64,000 bases of DNA, taken from contig JAMSKV010000015.1 of assembly GCA_024515975.1 (NCBI GenBank), positions 1-64,000 of the forward strand, read 5' to 3'. A program made the translations under genes and the position numbers. The notes beneath the pieces were generated by a model that was not told the DNA's origin, did not search any database, and saw only the letters and a program-made list of their open reading frames with translations. This stretch comes from Endosaccharibacter trunci (GTDB taxonomy: Bacteria > Pseudomonadota > Alphaproteobacteria > Acetobacterales > Acetobacteraceae). Below are positions 35,489-43,626 of the stretch, piece by piece (position 1 is the stretch's first letter; each line of letters opens with the position of its first letter).

Positions 35489-36685
35489 ATGCGCGCCCGG
35501 CTGCGTTCAATCCGCCTCCCCGCACAGGACCGGATACTCAGCTTGCCTACAACCCAGGCCGTTCAGGCCACGACCGACCGACCAGGCCCGATCCGCCGGT
35601 CGCTGCAGGCCCTGCGCAACAGCGGGCCGGAGATGCGCCAGACCGTCCGCATGCTGGTCTCGGTGTTCCTGTCCGACGTCGTCGCGCACCTTGCCGGCCT
35701 GAACGAACCGTACTGGGCGCTGATCACCGCCGTGATCGTCACCCAGGCCAAGGTCAGTGCCACGCTGGAAGCCGGGCGCGACCAGATCGTCGGCACGCTG
35801 GTCGGCGCCCTGTTCGGGGCCGGCGCGATCGCGCTGGCGCTGCTCGGCCTGCCCAGGATGCCGGTCTTCGCCCTGCTGCTGGTGCCGCTGGCGATCATGG
35901 CCGCGTTCAAGCCCAATCTCCGGCTGGCCAGCGTCACGCTGGTGGTGGTGTTCCTGTTCCCCACCACCGCGAACGATCCGTTCAGCCGGCCGATCGACCG
36001 AACCCTCGCGATCCTGGTCGGCGCCGCCGTTTCCCTGCTGGTGTCGTTCCTGGTGTTCCATTCCCGCTCGCGCACCCAGGTGTTCCGTTCCGCCGCGGCC
36101 ATGCTCGACACGATGCGCGCCACGCAAGCGGCCGTGCTGCACGCGCGAATCCCGATCGCCGAGGTGGAGCACCTGAACGACGCCACGTCGGAGGTGCTCA
36201 AGACGCTGGTCACCGCCATCGTGGATGCGCGGCGCGAACGCCTGGGCGCGCTCGACCAGCACGAACCGCTCATGGTGCGTCTGGTGCCCATGCTGCGGCG
36301 GCTGCAGAGCGACGTGCTGTTCGTCGCGCGCGGCTTGGACGAGACCCTCACCGATGCAGGACCCGACGCGCAGCCGCTGCCGGAGCTTGCCGCCATCTCC
36401 GATGCGATCGGCGCGGTGATGGACGCGCTGCGTCAGGCGATGGACCAGGAAGCCGAAACCAAGCGGCACGCCAGCGGGCTGGGCTGCGCGCAGATCGTCG
36501 CCCTGTCGTCGCTGCTGGAAGCGCTGGGCGATCGCGCCGGCCCGCTGCCGCGCTTCACTCTGGAGATGCTGCTCCGGGACCTGCTCGACATGGTGCAGGC
36601 GCTCGACCCCGACGCCAAGCTGGATCTTCCGGCCCGCGCCCCTTCCAGACGCGCGAACGCCATCGCTCCCGAGCCGGCACCATGA
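35489..36685 (+). CDS. FUSC-family inner-membrane transporter-like protein
   Basis: A 398-residue protein with about six clustered transmembrane helices (residues 50-190) and a long C-terminal cytoplasmic helical domain, as in fusaric-acid-resistance/aromatic-acid efflux (FUSC) proteins. The motif YWALITAVIVTQAKVSATLE with a following GRDQIVGTLVGALFGA is typical. No membrane-fusion partner gene is adjacent. It overlaps the following DapA-like gene by four bases (ATGA), so they form an operon. Transported compound unknown. Confidence 0.8.
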   Translation: MRARLRSIRLPAQDRILSLPTTQAVQATTDRPGPIRRSLQALRNSGPEMRQTVRMLVSVFLSDVVAHLAGLNEPYWALITAVIVTQAKVSATLEAGRDQIVGTLVGALFGAGAIALALLGLPRMPVFALLLVPLAIMAAFKPNLRLASVTLVVVFLFPTTANDPFSRPIDRTLAILVGAAVSLLVSFLVFHSRSRTQVFRSAAAMLDTMRATQAAVLHARIPIAEVEHLNDATSEVLKTLVTAIVDARRERLGALDQHEPLMVRLVPMLRRLQSDVLFVARGLDETLTDAGPDAQPLPELAAISDAIGAVMDALRQAMDQEAETKRHASGLGCAQIVALSSLLEALGDRAGPLPRFTLEMLLRDLLDMVQALDPDAKLDLPARAPSRRANAIAPEPAP

Positions 36686-37569
36686 CACCGTTCACGGGAC
36701 TCCTCGCCTATCCGATCACGCCTGCGGACCGGTCCGGCCGGGTCGATGCGGAGGCAATGGAAGCGCTGGCCGACCGGCTCGCGGAAAGCGGGGTCGACGG
36801 GATCGGCGTGCTCGGCAGCACCGGCACCTATATGTTCCTGCGTCGCGACGAGCGCCGCCGTGCCGTCCGGGCGGCCCTGCGCGGTGCGCGCGGGCGCGTG
36901 CCGGTCACGGTGGGAATCGGCGCGCTGCGTACGGACGGTACGATCCAGGCCGCCACGGACGCGGCGGAAGACGGCGCCGACGGGCTGCTGCTGGCGCCGG
37001 TCTCCTACACGCCGCTGTTCCAGCACGAAGTCGCCGCGCATGTCCGCGCCGTCTCGACCGCCACCGCGCTGCCGCTGTGCCTCTACGACAACCCGGCCAC
37101 CACCGGCTTCCGGTTCGAGCCGGACCTGCTGCGCGCATGCGGTCGGCTGCCGACGGTGGTGGCGGTGAAGCGTCCGGCCCCGCCGGAGGGCGCCCCGGGC
37201 TGGCTGGCCGAGCAGCGGGCGCTGTTCCGCGCCGACGTCGCGATCGGCTGTTCGGTGGATTGGCACGCGGGCGCCGCCCTGCTGGCCGGAGCGGATGCCT
37301 GGCACGCGGTCCTGGCCGGGGTTCTGCCCGCGCCCTGCATCGCTCTCGCCCGTGCGGCGAAAGCGGGCGACGCAGAGAGCGTCGGCGTGCTCAACGCGAG
37401 GCTGGAGCCGGTCTGGGCCCTGTTCCGGGAGCTCGGCAGCATCCGCGTGGTGAGCGCCATGGCCAAATTGCTCGGCATCGCCAATGCCGATCCGCCCGCA
37501 CCGATCCTGCCGCCCGACGCCGGCACGATCAGCCGGATCGGCACCGCGCTGGACGCGCTGAGGACCTGA
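36682..37569 (+). CDS. Dihydrodipicolinate synthase family (DapA-like) aldolase/lyase
   Basis: A 295-residue TIM-barrel class I aldolase. The Schiff-base lysine is in VVAVKRPA, the pyruvate-carboxylate loop is GSTGTY, and the conserved tyrosine is in LYDNPATTGF. The residues that follow differ from true DapA, so it may split or form a 2-keto-3-deoxy sugar acid or related compound. Co-translation with a FUSC-type membrane protein suggests it handles an imported or exported organic acid. Substrate unknown. Confidence 0.85.
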   Translation: MTPFTGLLAYPITPADRSGRVDAEAMEALADRLAESGVDGIGVLGSTGTYMFLRRDERRRAVRAALRGARGRVPVTVGIGALRTDGTIQAATDAAEDGADGLLLAPVSYTPLFQHEVAAHVRAVSTATALPLCLYDNPATTGFRFEPDLLRACGRLPTVVAVKRPAPPEGAPGWLAEQRALFRADVAIGCSVDWHAGAALLAGADAWHAVLAGVLPAPCIALARAAKAGDAESVGVLNARLEPVWALFRELGSIRVVSAMAKLLGIANADPPAPILPPDAGTISRIGTALDALRT

Positions 37570-37805
37570 TCAATCGCCTAGCGGATCGGTCGAGAAGAGC
37601 GGGGCGTCGCTCCGCTGCCGTTTCTGCCGGCGCGTGCGGCGCAAATTGCCCGGCTTCGGCGAACGGGTTGGGCATCACGGCGGGATCGCGCTGGCCCTCC
37701 GCTTCGGGCAGGGAGAAGGGATCTGGGAGAACCGGCTTCGCGCCACTCCGTTGTGTGCCTGGCCGGCCAACGCCGGATCGGTGAAGCGGTTCAAGGAGAC
37801 ACGGC

Positions 37806-38090
37806 ATGCGGGCGATCTGGAAAGACAAGGTGATCGCGGAAAGCGACGACATCGTGACCGTCGAAGGCAACAGCTACTTTCCCGCCGACAGCGTGCGTGC
37901 GGAGCTTCTGAAGCCCAGCACCCATCGCACCGAATGCCCCTGGAAGGGCACGGCGCATTACCATTCCCTGGTGGTGGACGGCGCGGTGAACGAGAACGCC
38001 GCCTGGTTCTATCCTGCGCCGAAACCGGCGGCCTCCGAGATCAAGGACCGGATCGCCTTCTGGAAGGGCGTGAAGATCACCGCGCAGTAG
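37806..38090 (+). CDS. DUF427 domain protein
   Basis: A 94-residue single-domain protein matching DUF427 (RAIWKDKVIAESDDIVTVEG, NSYFPADSV, THRTECPWKGTAHYHSLVVD, AAWFYPAP, IKDRIAFWKGVKI). The family is widespread and of unknown biochemical function, with the conserved CPWKG motif here intact. GGAG lies about seven bases before the ATG. It converges with the lipoprotein gene, only seven bases away. Confidence 0.9.
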   Translation: MRAIWKDKVIAESDDIVTVEGNSYFPADSVRAELLKPSTHRTECPWKGTAHYHSLVVDGAVNENAAWFYPAPKPAASEIKDRIAFWKGVKITAQ

Positions 38091-38097
38091 CGGCGGT

Positions 38098-38673
38098 TCA
38101 GCGGGGCGTCGGCGTCGGCACGTTGGACGGTGCTGCCGCGACGGAGGCCTGCGGCTGCGGCGCGGCACTGGCCGCGCCTGGCGGAACGGCGCGGATCGAA
38201 TTGTTCGTCTTGGTCGCGTCGGCGCTGTTGGCCGGTACGTCATGCGCTTCCGGATGGGCCGACAGGTAGGTCATGCAGGATCGCAGGATCGGCGTGCAAT
38301 AGGCGTCGGGCGCCAGCGTCGCGTTCTTCTCGCCGGAATAGATGACCCGCATGACGCGACCGTTATCGACGCGGAACGTCGCATGGCAGTATCCGCCGTT
38401 CGAGAAGCCGAGCCCGCCCACGACCGGGATCGAATAGCTCATCGAGGAAGACGAGGTGGCGTAGTAGGTCAGCACGTCCGTGCTGCCGAAGGTCGCATGC
38501 TGATCCGGCACGCCCAGGCAGGATTCCAGCTCCACCTCGCTCAGCCCCATCAACCTGGCCTTCGCGTTGTCGGCGATCCGGCTGTCATTCACCGAGCAGG
38601 CACCCAGCGCAAACAGGAGCGGCAACGACGCCTTCGCGAGACGAAGGGCGGGATGGGCGATGATGCTGGACAA
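38098..38673 (-). CDS. Lipoprotein with TTG start
   Basis: A 191-residue outer- or inner-membrane lipoprotein: the signal ends in the lipobox LLFALGAC-S. The mature part has a SmpA/BamE-like opening (LMGLSEVELESCLGVPDQ), a tyrosine/serine-rich strand region, paired cysteines (YCTPILRSC) and a Pro/Ala/Gln-rich tail. The start is TTG at 38673, because AAGGAG lies nine bases upstream and no ATG fits the signal peptide. Function unknown; the domain suggests binding to envelope proteins. Confidence 0.75.
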   Translation of the reverse strand: MSSIIAHPALRLAKASLPLLFALGACSVNDSRIADNAKARLMGLSEVELESCLGVPDQHATFGSTDVLTYYATSSSSMSYSIPVVGGLGFSNGGYCHATFRVDNGRVMRVIYSGEKNATLAPDAYCTPILRSCMTYLSAHPEAHDVPANSADATKTNNSIRAVPPGAASAAPQPQASVAAAPSNVPTPTPR

Positions 38674-38782
38674 ATAGTTGAACTCCTTCTGGTCAGCCTG
38701 GGCAACGTCGTGTCCTCCCTGTGGTTTGATCTGGAGCCGTGCCGGCGCAGGACGAAGCGACGGATGCTCGATCTGGCACATT

Positions 38783-38814
38783 GAACCCAAGAATTTGCGA
38801 ACCCAAGAATTTGC
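38783..38814. repeat. Two tandem copies of a 16-bp unit
   Basis: GAACCCAAGAATTTGC occurs at 38783-38798 and again at 38799-38814 without a gap or mismatch. The pair lies between the divergent lipoprotein gene and the cobalamin riboswitch, where the promoter of the receptor transcript is expected, so it may be a protein-binding site. Confidence 0.7.
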
Positions 38815-38873
38815 GTCCGGTTGGCTCATCCGGCTTGCGCACCGGAGCGGCATGGCCCAAGCGTTGTCTGTCG

Positions 38874-39073
38874 ATGGTCCCGCGCAAGCGGGTTAAAAGG
38901 GAACGTCGTGAGTCTCGGCAGGGCTGTCGGCCCGGAGGCAAGTCGGCGGCTGCCCCCGCAACTGTCAGCGGCGAGTTGCCGGTCCGCCCGCCGAAAGCGG
39001 GCCCACTGAGCCGAAAGGCTTGGGAAGGGGGACCGGCCGCGTTGAGTCGCGAGCCAGGAGACCTGCCAGCGTC
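38874..39073 (+). ncRNA. Cobalamin riboswitch
   Basis: The 200-base leader shows the conserved features in order: GGTTAAAAGGGAA (38891-38903), GCAACTGTCAGCGGCGA (38957 onward), CCCACTG (39002-39008), TGGGAAGG (39021-39028) and the B12 box GCCAGGAGACCTGCC (39053-39067). Adenosylcobalamin-type ligands normally switch such genes off. About 53 bases separate the B12 box from the TonB-dependent receptor start, long enough for an expression platform that occludes the GGAG ribosome binding site. Confidence 0.93.
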
Positions 39074-39120
39074 GCGCTGACACGCTGCCGGGCGGGGTGC
39101 ACCGGGGGCTGGAGCCTACG

Positions 39121-41286
39121 ATGTTTCGCCGATCGAGCTTTCTCGGCGTAGTAGCGGTCGTCGTGCCGTCCGCTGCTGCCCCATCCGCCAATGCCTGGGC
39201 TCAATCTTCATCCGCCCAGGAAACCGTGACCGTGACCGTGACCGCGTCCCGCCTCGACATGATGGGCCGCGCCATCACCGCCAGCCAAGGAACCGTCACC
39301 AAGAAGGAGCTGGATCTTCGGCCGGTTTATCGGGTCGGTCAGTTGCTCGAGGCCGTGCCCGGCCTCGTCGTCACGGTCCATTCCGGCGAAGGCAAGGCCA
39401 ATCAGTACCTGATTCGTGGCTACAACCTGGACCACGGCACCGATATTGCAAACTTCATCGACGATATGCCGGTCAACCGCCCGACCAATGCGCATGGGCA
39501 GGGCTATTCGGACCTGAACTTCTTCATGGCGCCTCTGTTCAGCGGCATCGACTACACCAAGGGCCCTTATTTCGCTTCGATCGGTGATTTCGGCGCCGTG
39601 GCCTCGACCCATATCAGATTGCTCGACGAGTTGCCGAACCAGATCATCGCCAGCGCCGGAACGCTCGGCGACGAGGATTTGTTTGCCGGCGGCACCTACC
39701 ATTTCACGAACGGTATGCGTCTGATCGCCGCCGGCGAACTCGGCCATGTCGATGGTGGTACGACGCCGCCGCAGAATTTCCGCAAGATCGCCTCGACCCT
39801 GCGCCTGTCTCAGGGCACCGACGCCGATGGCTACAGCCTCACCGGCATGTACTACAAGGGCCAAGGTCGCAACATCACCGATCAACCGTTGCGCGCGATC
39901 GATGGCGGCGTCATTGACAGGTTCGGCACGCTCGACCCGACAGACGGCAGCCAGTCCGAACGCTGGAGCGTTTCCAGCCATTATGGCGTCACGAGTGAAC
40001 ACTGGGCCTTAAGTTCCAGCTTGTATCTGATCCACAGCACGATGGTTCTGTGGAACAATTTCACGCATCTGCTGGACGATCCTCTCAACGGCGATCAGGA
40101 GCAGCAGGACGAAACGCGCAGCACGGCCGGCGGACAGACGAACGCGACCTATCGTCGCGCTTTCTGGAACATCCGGACAGAAACGACCCTGGGCCTGCAG
40201 GACAGGTTCGACGACGACTATATCGACCGCCGCCACACCAGGGACCGCGTCGTTTTGCCGTATTGCAACGACGGCAACGGCGACTACAGCATTGGCGTGT
40301 ATGCCTGCACCGCTGACCGCGTCACCCTGAACGATCTGGGCCTCTACGGGCAGAACACGACCCGCTGGCTGCCCTGGCTTCGCACGGTGGCCGGTCTTCG
40401 CGAGGACTACCAGACCGCGACCGATCGCTCCGTCCTGTCCACAAATCCCTTTCTGGGCAGCGTGCATCAGCCGCTGTTCCAGCCGAAGGGCAGCATCGTG
40501 ATCGGCCCATGGCGGGAAACCGAACTCTATTATAGCGCCGGCAAGGGGTTCCATTCCGACGACGTACGCGGCGTGCTGCAATCGGTGCCCTTGGAAGGCA
40601 CCCAGCTCAACGCCGGACGCGCGCCGCTGCTCGCTTCGACCTTCGGACAGGAGATCGGCCTTCGCAATTCCTCGATCCCGCATCTGCAATTGCAGGCCGC
40701 GATCTTCCGGCAGGATTTCACCTCCGAACAACAGTATGACCAGGATGCCGGACAGGATGTGGCGCAGGCGCCATCGCGTCGCGAAGGCGTCGAATTGTCG
40801 GCGCAATGGCGACCGCGCCACTGGATCGAGTTGAACGGCGACGTCGCCTTCGCGAAGGCGCGCTATTTCGAGAATGCCGCGACGTTGGCCAGCACATACG
40901 GCATCGCTGGGGGTGCCTATATCGCCAACGCTCCGAACGTCACCGGTTCGTTCGGCATACTTGTCGACGATCTCGGCCCCTGGTTCGGGGGCGTCGAGCA
41001 GCGCATCCTTGGCTCCTACCCCTTGACCGATGGCGTCAAATATCCGCGAGGGAAAGGCTATTCCGAGACGAATCTGGATGTCGGCTACAAGCTCACCCCC
41101 AAGCTGAAGCTCCAGCTATCGATCTACAATCTCTTCAACACCCATGCCGCCTCGGCCGAATATTACTACGCCACCGACATCAACGCGGCGGAGGTCGCGA
41201 AATACGGCACGAGCGGCGTCAGCGATTATCAGGTCCACTATCTCGAACCTCTCTCGGCGCGGCTTACTCTGACCGCCGGATTCTAG
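39121..41286 (+). CDS. TonB-dependent receptor under cobalamin riboswitch control
   Basis: A 721-residue outer-membrane receptor, larger than BtuB (about 600). A signal peptide ends near SANAWAQ; the plug has VTVTASRLDMMGRAI, VGQLLEAVPGLVVTVHSGEG and YLIRGYNLDHGTDIANFIDD, and the barrel ends LTLTAGF. The preceding B12 riboswitch implies uptake of a corrinoid, cobalt or another B12-regulated nutrient. The plug sequence is not that of classical BtuB, so the substrate remains open. GGAG precedes the ATG by seven bases. No btuFCD genes are adjacent. Confidence 0.88.
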   Translation: MFRRSSFLGVVAVVVPSAAAPSANAWAQSSSAQETVTVTVTASRLDMMGRAITASQGTVTKKELDLRPVYRVGQLLEAVPGLVVTVHSGEGKANQYLIRGYNLDHGTDIANFIDDMPVNRPTNAHGQGYSDLNFFMAPLFSGIDYTKGPYFASIGDFGAVASTHIRLLDELPNQIIASAGTLGDEDLFAGGTYHFTNGMRLIAAGELGHVDGGTTPPQNFRKIASTLRLSQGTDADGYSLTGMYYKGQGRNITDQPLRAIDGGVIDRFGTLDPTDGSQSERWSVSSHYGVTSEHWALSSSLYLIHSTMVLWNNFTHLLDDPLNGDQEQQDETRSTAGGQTNATYRRAFWNIRTETTLGLQDRFDDDYIDRRHTRDRVVLPYCNDGNGDYSIGVYACTADRVTLNDLGLYGQNTTRWLPWLRTVAGLREDYQTATDRSVLSTNPFLGSVHQPLFQPKGSIVIGPWRETELYYSAGKGFHSDDVRGVLQSVPLEGTQLNAGRAPLLASTFGQEIGLRNSSIPHLQLQAAIFRQDFTSEQQYDQDAGQDVAQAPSRREGVELSAQWRPRHWIELNGDVAFAKARYFENAATLASTYGIAGGAYIANAPNVTGSFGILVDDLGPWFGGVEQRILGSYPLTDGVKYPRGKGYSETNLDVGYKLTPKLKLQLSIYNLFNTHAASAEYYYATDINAAEVAKYGTSGVSDYQVHYLEPLSARLTLTAGF

Positions 41287-41423
41287 CCGGTCCCACCCAA
41301 GGACGGCTGCATAGACAACATCGACGCTGCCGCCTGCACACGGCTCGGCGCTTCTTTGGAAAATCGCCGATACTGCGGCCGGCCGAACGCGACGCAAGTC
41401 GCGTCCCGGCGCGCGGCTGCAAC

Positions 41424-41522
41424 GGGCGGCGATGCGCCGCCCCTGCGCTCGCGTTTGGTTCCATGTGCCGCCGGTTCTCCCCGGCGAAACGGACAGGATT
41501 CTCTTTCTGCTGGGAAGAATGG
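41424..41522. repeat. Convergent-end hairpin element, degenerate copy E
   Basis: A perfect GC hairpin GGGCGGCG-ATG-CGCCGCCC (41424-41442) is followed by CGTTTGG (41452-41458), CGAAACGGACAG (41485-41496) and ATTCT...AGAAT arms, an arrangement resembling copy B. It lies between the convergent TonB receptor and porin genes. Similarity to the family is partial; the hairpin itself is certain and may end transcription from both sides. Confidence 0.45.
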
Positions 41523-41543
41523 GCTTGTAAGCGGCTGCACCCG

Positions 41544-43154
41544 TCAGAAGCGGAACGACAATGTCGACAGATAATAGGTGCCGTCCGAGGCTCCGGCGCG
41601 CGCCAGCGATCGGGACACGAAGGCGCGCGCGAGATCGTGGCTCCAGGTCAGGTGATGCGTGATGCGCCAGCCGAAATTCACCTGCGGCACGGTGCCGACG
41701 AAGCCGCCGGAGAAATTCGCGCGATAGGCATAGGCCTTGCCCGAAGAGAAGACGGCGTCGTTCGTGCTGTCGCGCCACAGGATCGGAACGCGGAAGCGCA
41801 GCAGCGTCGTGCCGCTGGGCGTGAATTCCACCGTCGGCGCGATGCTGATCAGGTTCGACTCGCCGAAATAGGTGGTGGTGTCGAGATAGTTCGAGGACGG
41901 ATTGAACGGCGTCGCGTAGGTTCCGACGTCGCCGCTGCGCTTGCGATCGTCGCCGCCGGAGAACAGATCGGCCTGCAGGCCGAGCAGCGGTCGCCCGTAG
42001 AGCTGCGCGAACCGCCAGCCGAAGAAGCTGTTGATGGCGTAGGCATCGACATTGCGGGACTGCGCCGATTTTGCCGGCGTGAAATACCCGCCCTGATGGA
42101 TGCCGCCGATCGAGAATTCGATCGGCCCCGCGCGTCCCCACAACCGGGTGCCGACATTGTCGCGCCGGCTGGAACCCGTTTGCGTCCCGGTGGCCGTCGC
42201 GATCGCGTTGGTGCCGTTGCCGAGCAGATAGCCGATATAGAACACGTCGAGGAAGACGTGCCCCGGCTGCTTCAGCCACGTGAAATCCGGCAGGGCGTAG
42301 GAGCCGAGACCGCCGAACAGGCGCGTGCCCCAGTTCGGGCGATCCGCGAACATCGCCGGGGGCGTGATGTTGGTTTGCACGAAATCCCACGCGTCGAACC
42401 GGATTCGCGGCCATACCGCATAGCCGCGAACGCCGTTGTAGGACAAAGGAAGATTCGGTGTTTCGCGCAGATACAGCACGTAGTTCGGCGCATCCAGGAA
42501 CTCCTGCCGCCCGAACATCACCCCCGTTTTCGCGCCGAGCAGCTTCGCCTTGGCCTCGACGAAGAGCTGCTGCACGTCGAGACGCGTGCGGTAGGATGCG
42601 GAATAGCCGTAGCCGCCCCATCCCGCCGCATCGCCGTTCACGAGCTCGCCATAGACGCGGAGATGCTCGCCCAGATGCAGATCGGCGCCCAGAAGATTGC
42701 GCACGGTCATGCGCCCGGAATCGTTCGGCTTCTGCGTGCCGAGGAAGGGTCTGTTCTCGAACCAGTTCTTCAGGCGGCTTTCGCCGGATAAGGTCAGATA
42801 GATCGATCCCGGATCGTTCAGGCGGATGAATTTCAGCGGATCGAACGGATCGTTGCGCAGCTTGCGATCGCGCAGCGCCGACCAGTCCTCGGCCCAGCGC
42901 ACCGCCCCGTAGCGCGCCACCGGCCCGAACCCGGCGGGCGACCCGTCGAGCTGATTGAACACCCCCCAGTCCCCGGTATGGATACTGCCGGGCGCCTGCG
43001 CGCGCGTCGGGTTGGTGCGCGTCTGCGGAAGGGCCGAGAACTGCGGCGTGGTGTGCAGCGTGGCGGAATGGCCCTGGGCGCGGGCATGGCCGGCCAAAGC
43101 CAGCACGGCCGCGCCGGACAGGAGAACGAGGCGCGGACGACCTGGCAGCTTCAT
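41544..43154 (-). CDS. Alginate-export (AlgE-type) outer-membrane porin
   Basis: A 536-residue outer-membrane protein with a signal peptide (MKLPGRPRLVLLSGAAVLAL, cleavage after HARA-Q) and beta-barrel pattern ending in STLSFRF. The stretch RWAEDWSALRDRKLRNDPFD, LKFIRLND, YLTLSGESRLKNWFENRP is characteristic of the alginate export/AlgE-like family. In bacteria without alginate genes such porins pass other anionic polysaccharides or substrates. No polysaccharide cluster is seen here. The ribosome binding site is weak, and a 9-bp inverted repeat sits eight bases upstream of the start. Confidence 0.85.
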   Translation of the reverse strand: MKLPGRPRLVLLSGAAVLALAGHARAQGHSATLHTTPQFSALPQTRTNPTRAQAPGSIHTGDWGVFNQLDGSPAGFGPVARYGAVRWAEDWSALRDRKLRNDPFDPLKFIRLNDPGSIYLTLSGESRLKNWFENRPFLGTQKPNDSGRMTVRNLLGADLHLGEHLRVYGELVNGDAAGWGGYGYSASYRTRLDVQQLFVEAKAKLLGAKTGVMFGRQEFLDAPNYVLYLRETPNLPLSYNGVRGYAVWPRIRFDAWDFVQTNITPPAMFADRPNWGTRLFGGLGSYALPDFTWLKQPGHVFLDVFYIGYLLGNGTNAIATATGTQTGSSRRDNVGTRLWGRAGPIEFSIGGIHQGGYFTPAKSAQSRNVDAYAINSFFGWRFAQLYGRPLLGLQADLFSGGDDRKRSGDVGTYATPFNPSSNYLDTTTYFGESNLISIAPTVEFTPSGTTLLRFRVPILWRDSTNDAVFSSGKAYAYRANFSGGFVGTVPQVNFGWRITHHLTWSHDLARAFVSRSLARAGASDGTYYLSTLSFRF

Positions 43155-43161
43155 GACCGTG

Positions 43162-43186
43162 GCATTCGAACGTGGTTTTCGAATGC
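43162..43186 (-). promoter_or_regulatory. 9-bp perfect inverted repeat before the porin start
   Basis: GCATTCGAA (43162-43170) and TTCGAATGC (43178-43186) are exact inverted arms around a 7-base spacer, eight bases upstream of the porin start codon. It could be an operator or a leader hairpin that masks the weak ribosome binding site. Confidence 0.55.
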
Positions 43187-43626
43187 AACGATTGCAGATC
43201 GTTCTTTCTGGCGCAAGTCCGTAACGATCTCGGTGATCGCTGTGGTTCTGTCTGCCTAGGGCCCGCTCTAGGCCGTTCGGCCGCCGTGGAATCCATGCCC
43301 CCCCTTGATGCCTCCGGAGGGCGGGAGGGCTGGTAATCACCGAATGTTCGCCCCGTCCAGGGTCTTTCGATGCGGCGCGGCTTTGCCGGATTGCCGAATG
43401 CGCAGAGCGACCGTCGCTGGCGTCAGCGATTCTGGCGGGGGTCCGGTTCGTGGCGGCGATCCGCTTATCGTCGGCGCGCCGTTACGCGAGCGGGCCGAAT
43501 GGCGGCCGGCGCGGTCCTGGCGCCGTTATCCGGATATCGCTTCGTGCCATCACCCTCAAATTGCCATGACGCACCGGCAACTGATACTGCAAGGACTTCG
43601 TCGAAATCGCTGCGAGGGGAACAGGC
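43187..43626. other. Divergent intergenic region, porin to opgG
   Basis: About 440 bases containing the promoters of the leftward porin gene and the rightward opgG-opgH operon. A GC-rich frame at 43370-43630 on the plus strand is not convincing as protein. No clear sigma-70 promoter or further strong repeat was picked by eye. Confidence 0.4.

Noticed and set aside
37529-37870. Minus-strand 113-codon frame between the DapA-like and DUF427 genes
   Set aside because: Overlaps both neighbours and has no ribosome binding site or known domain.
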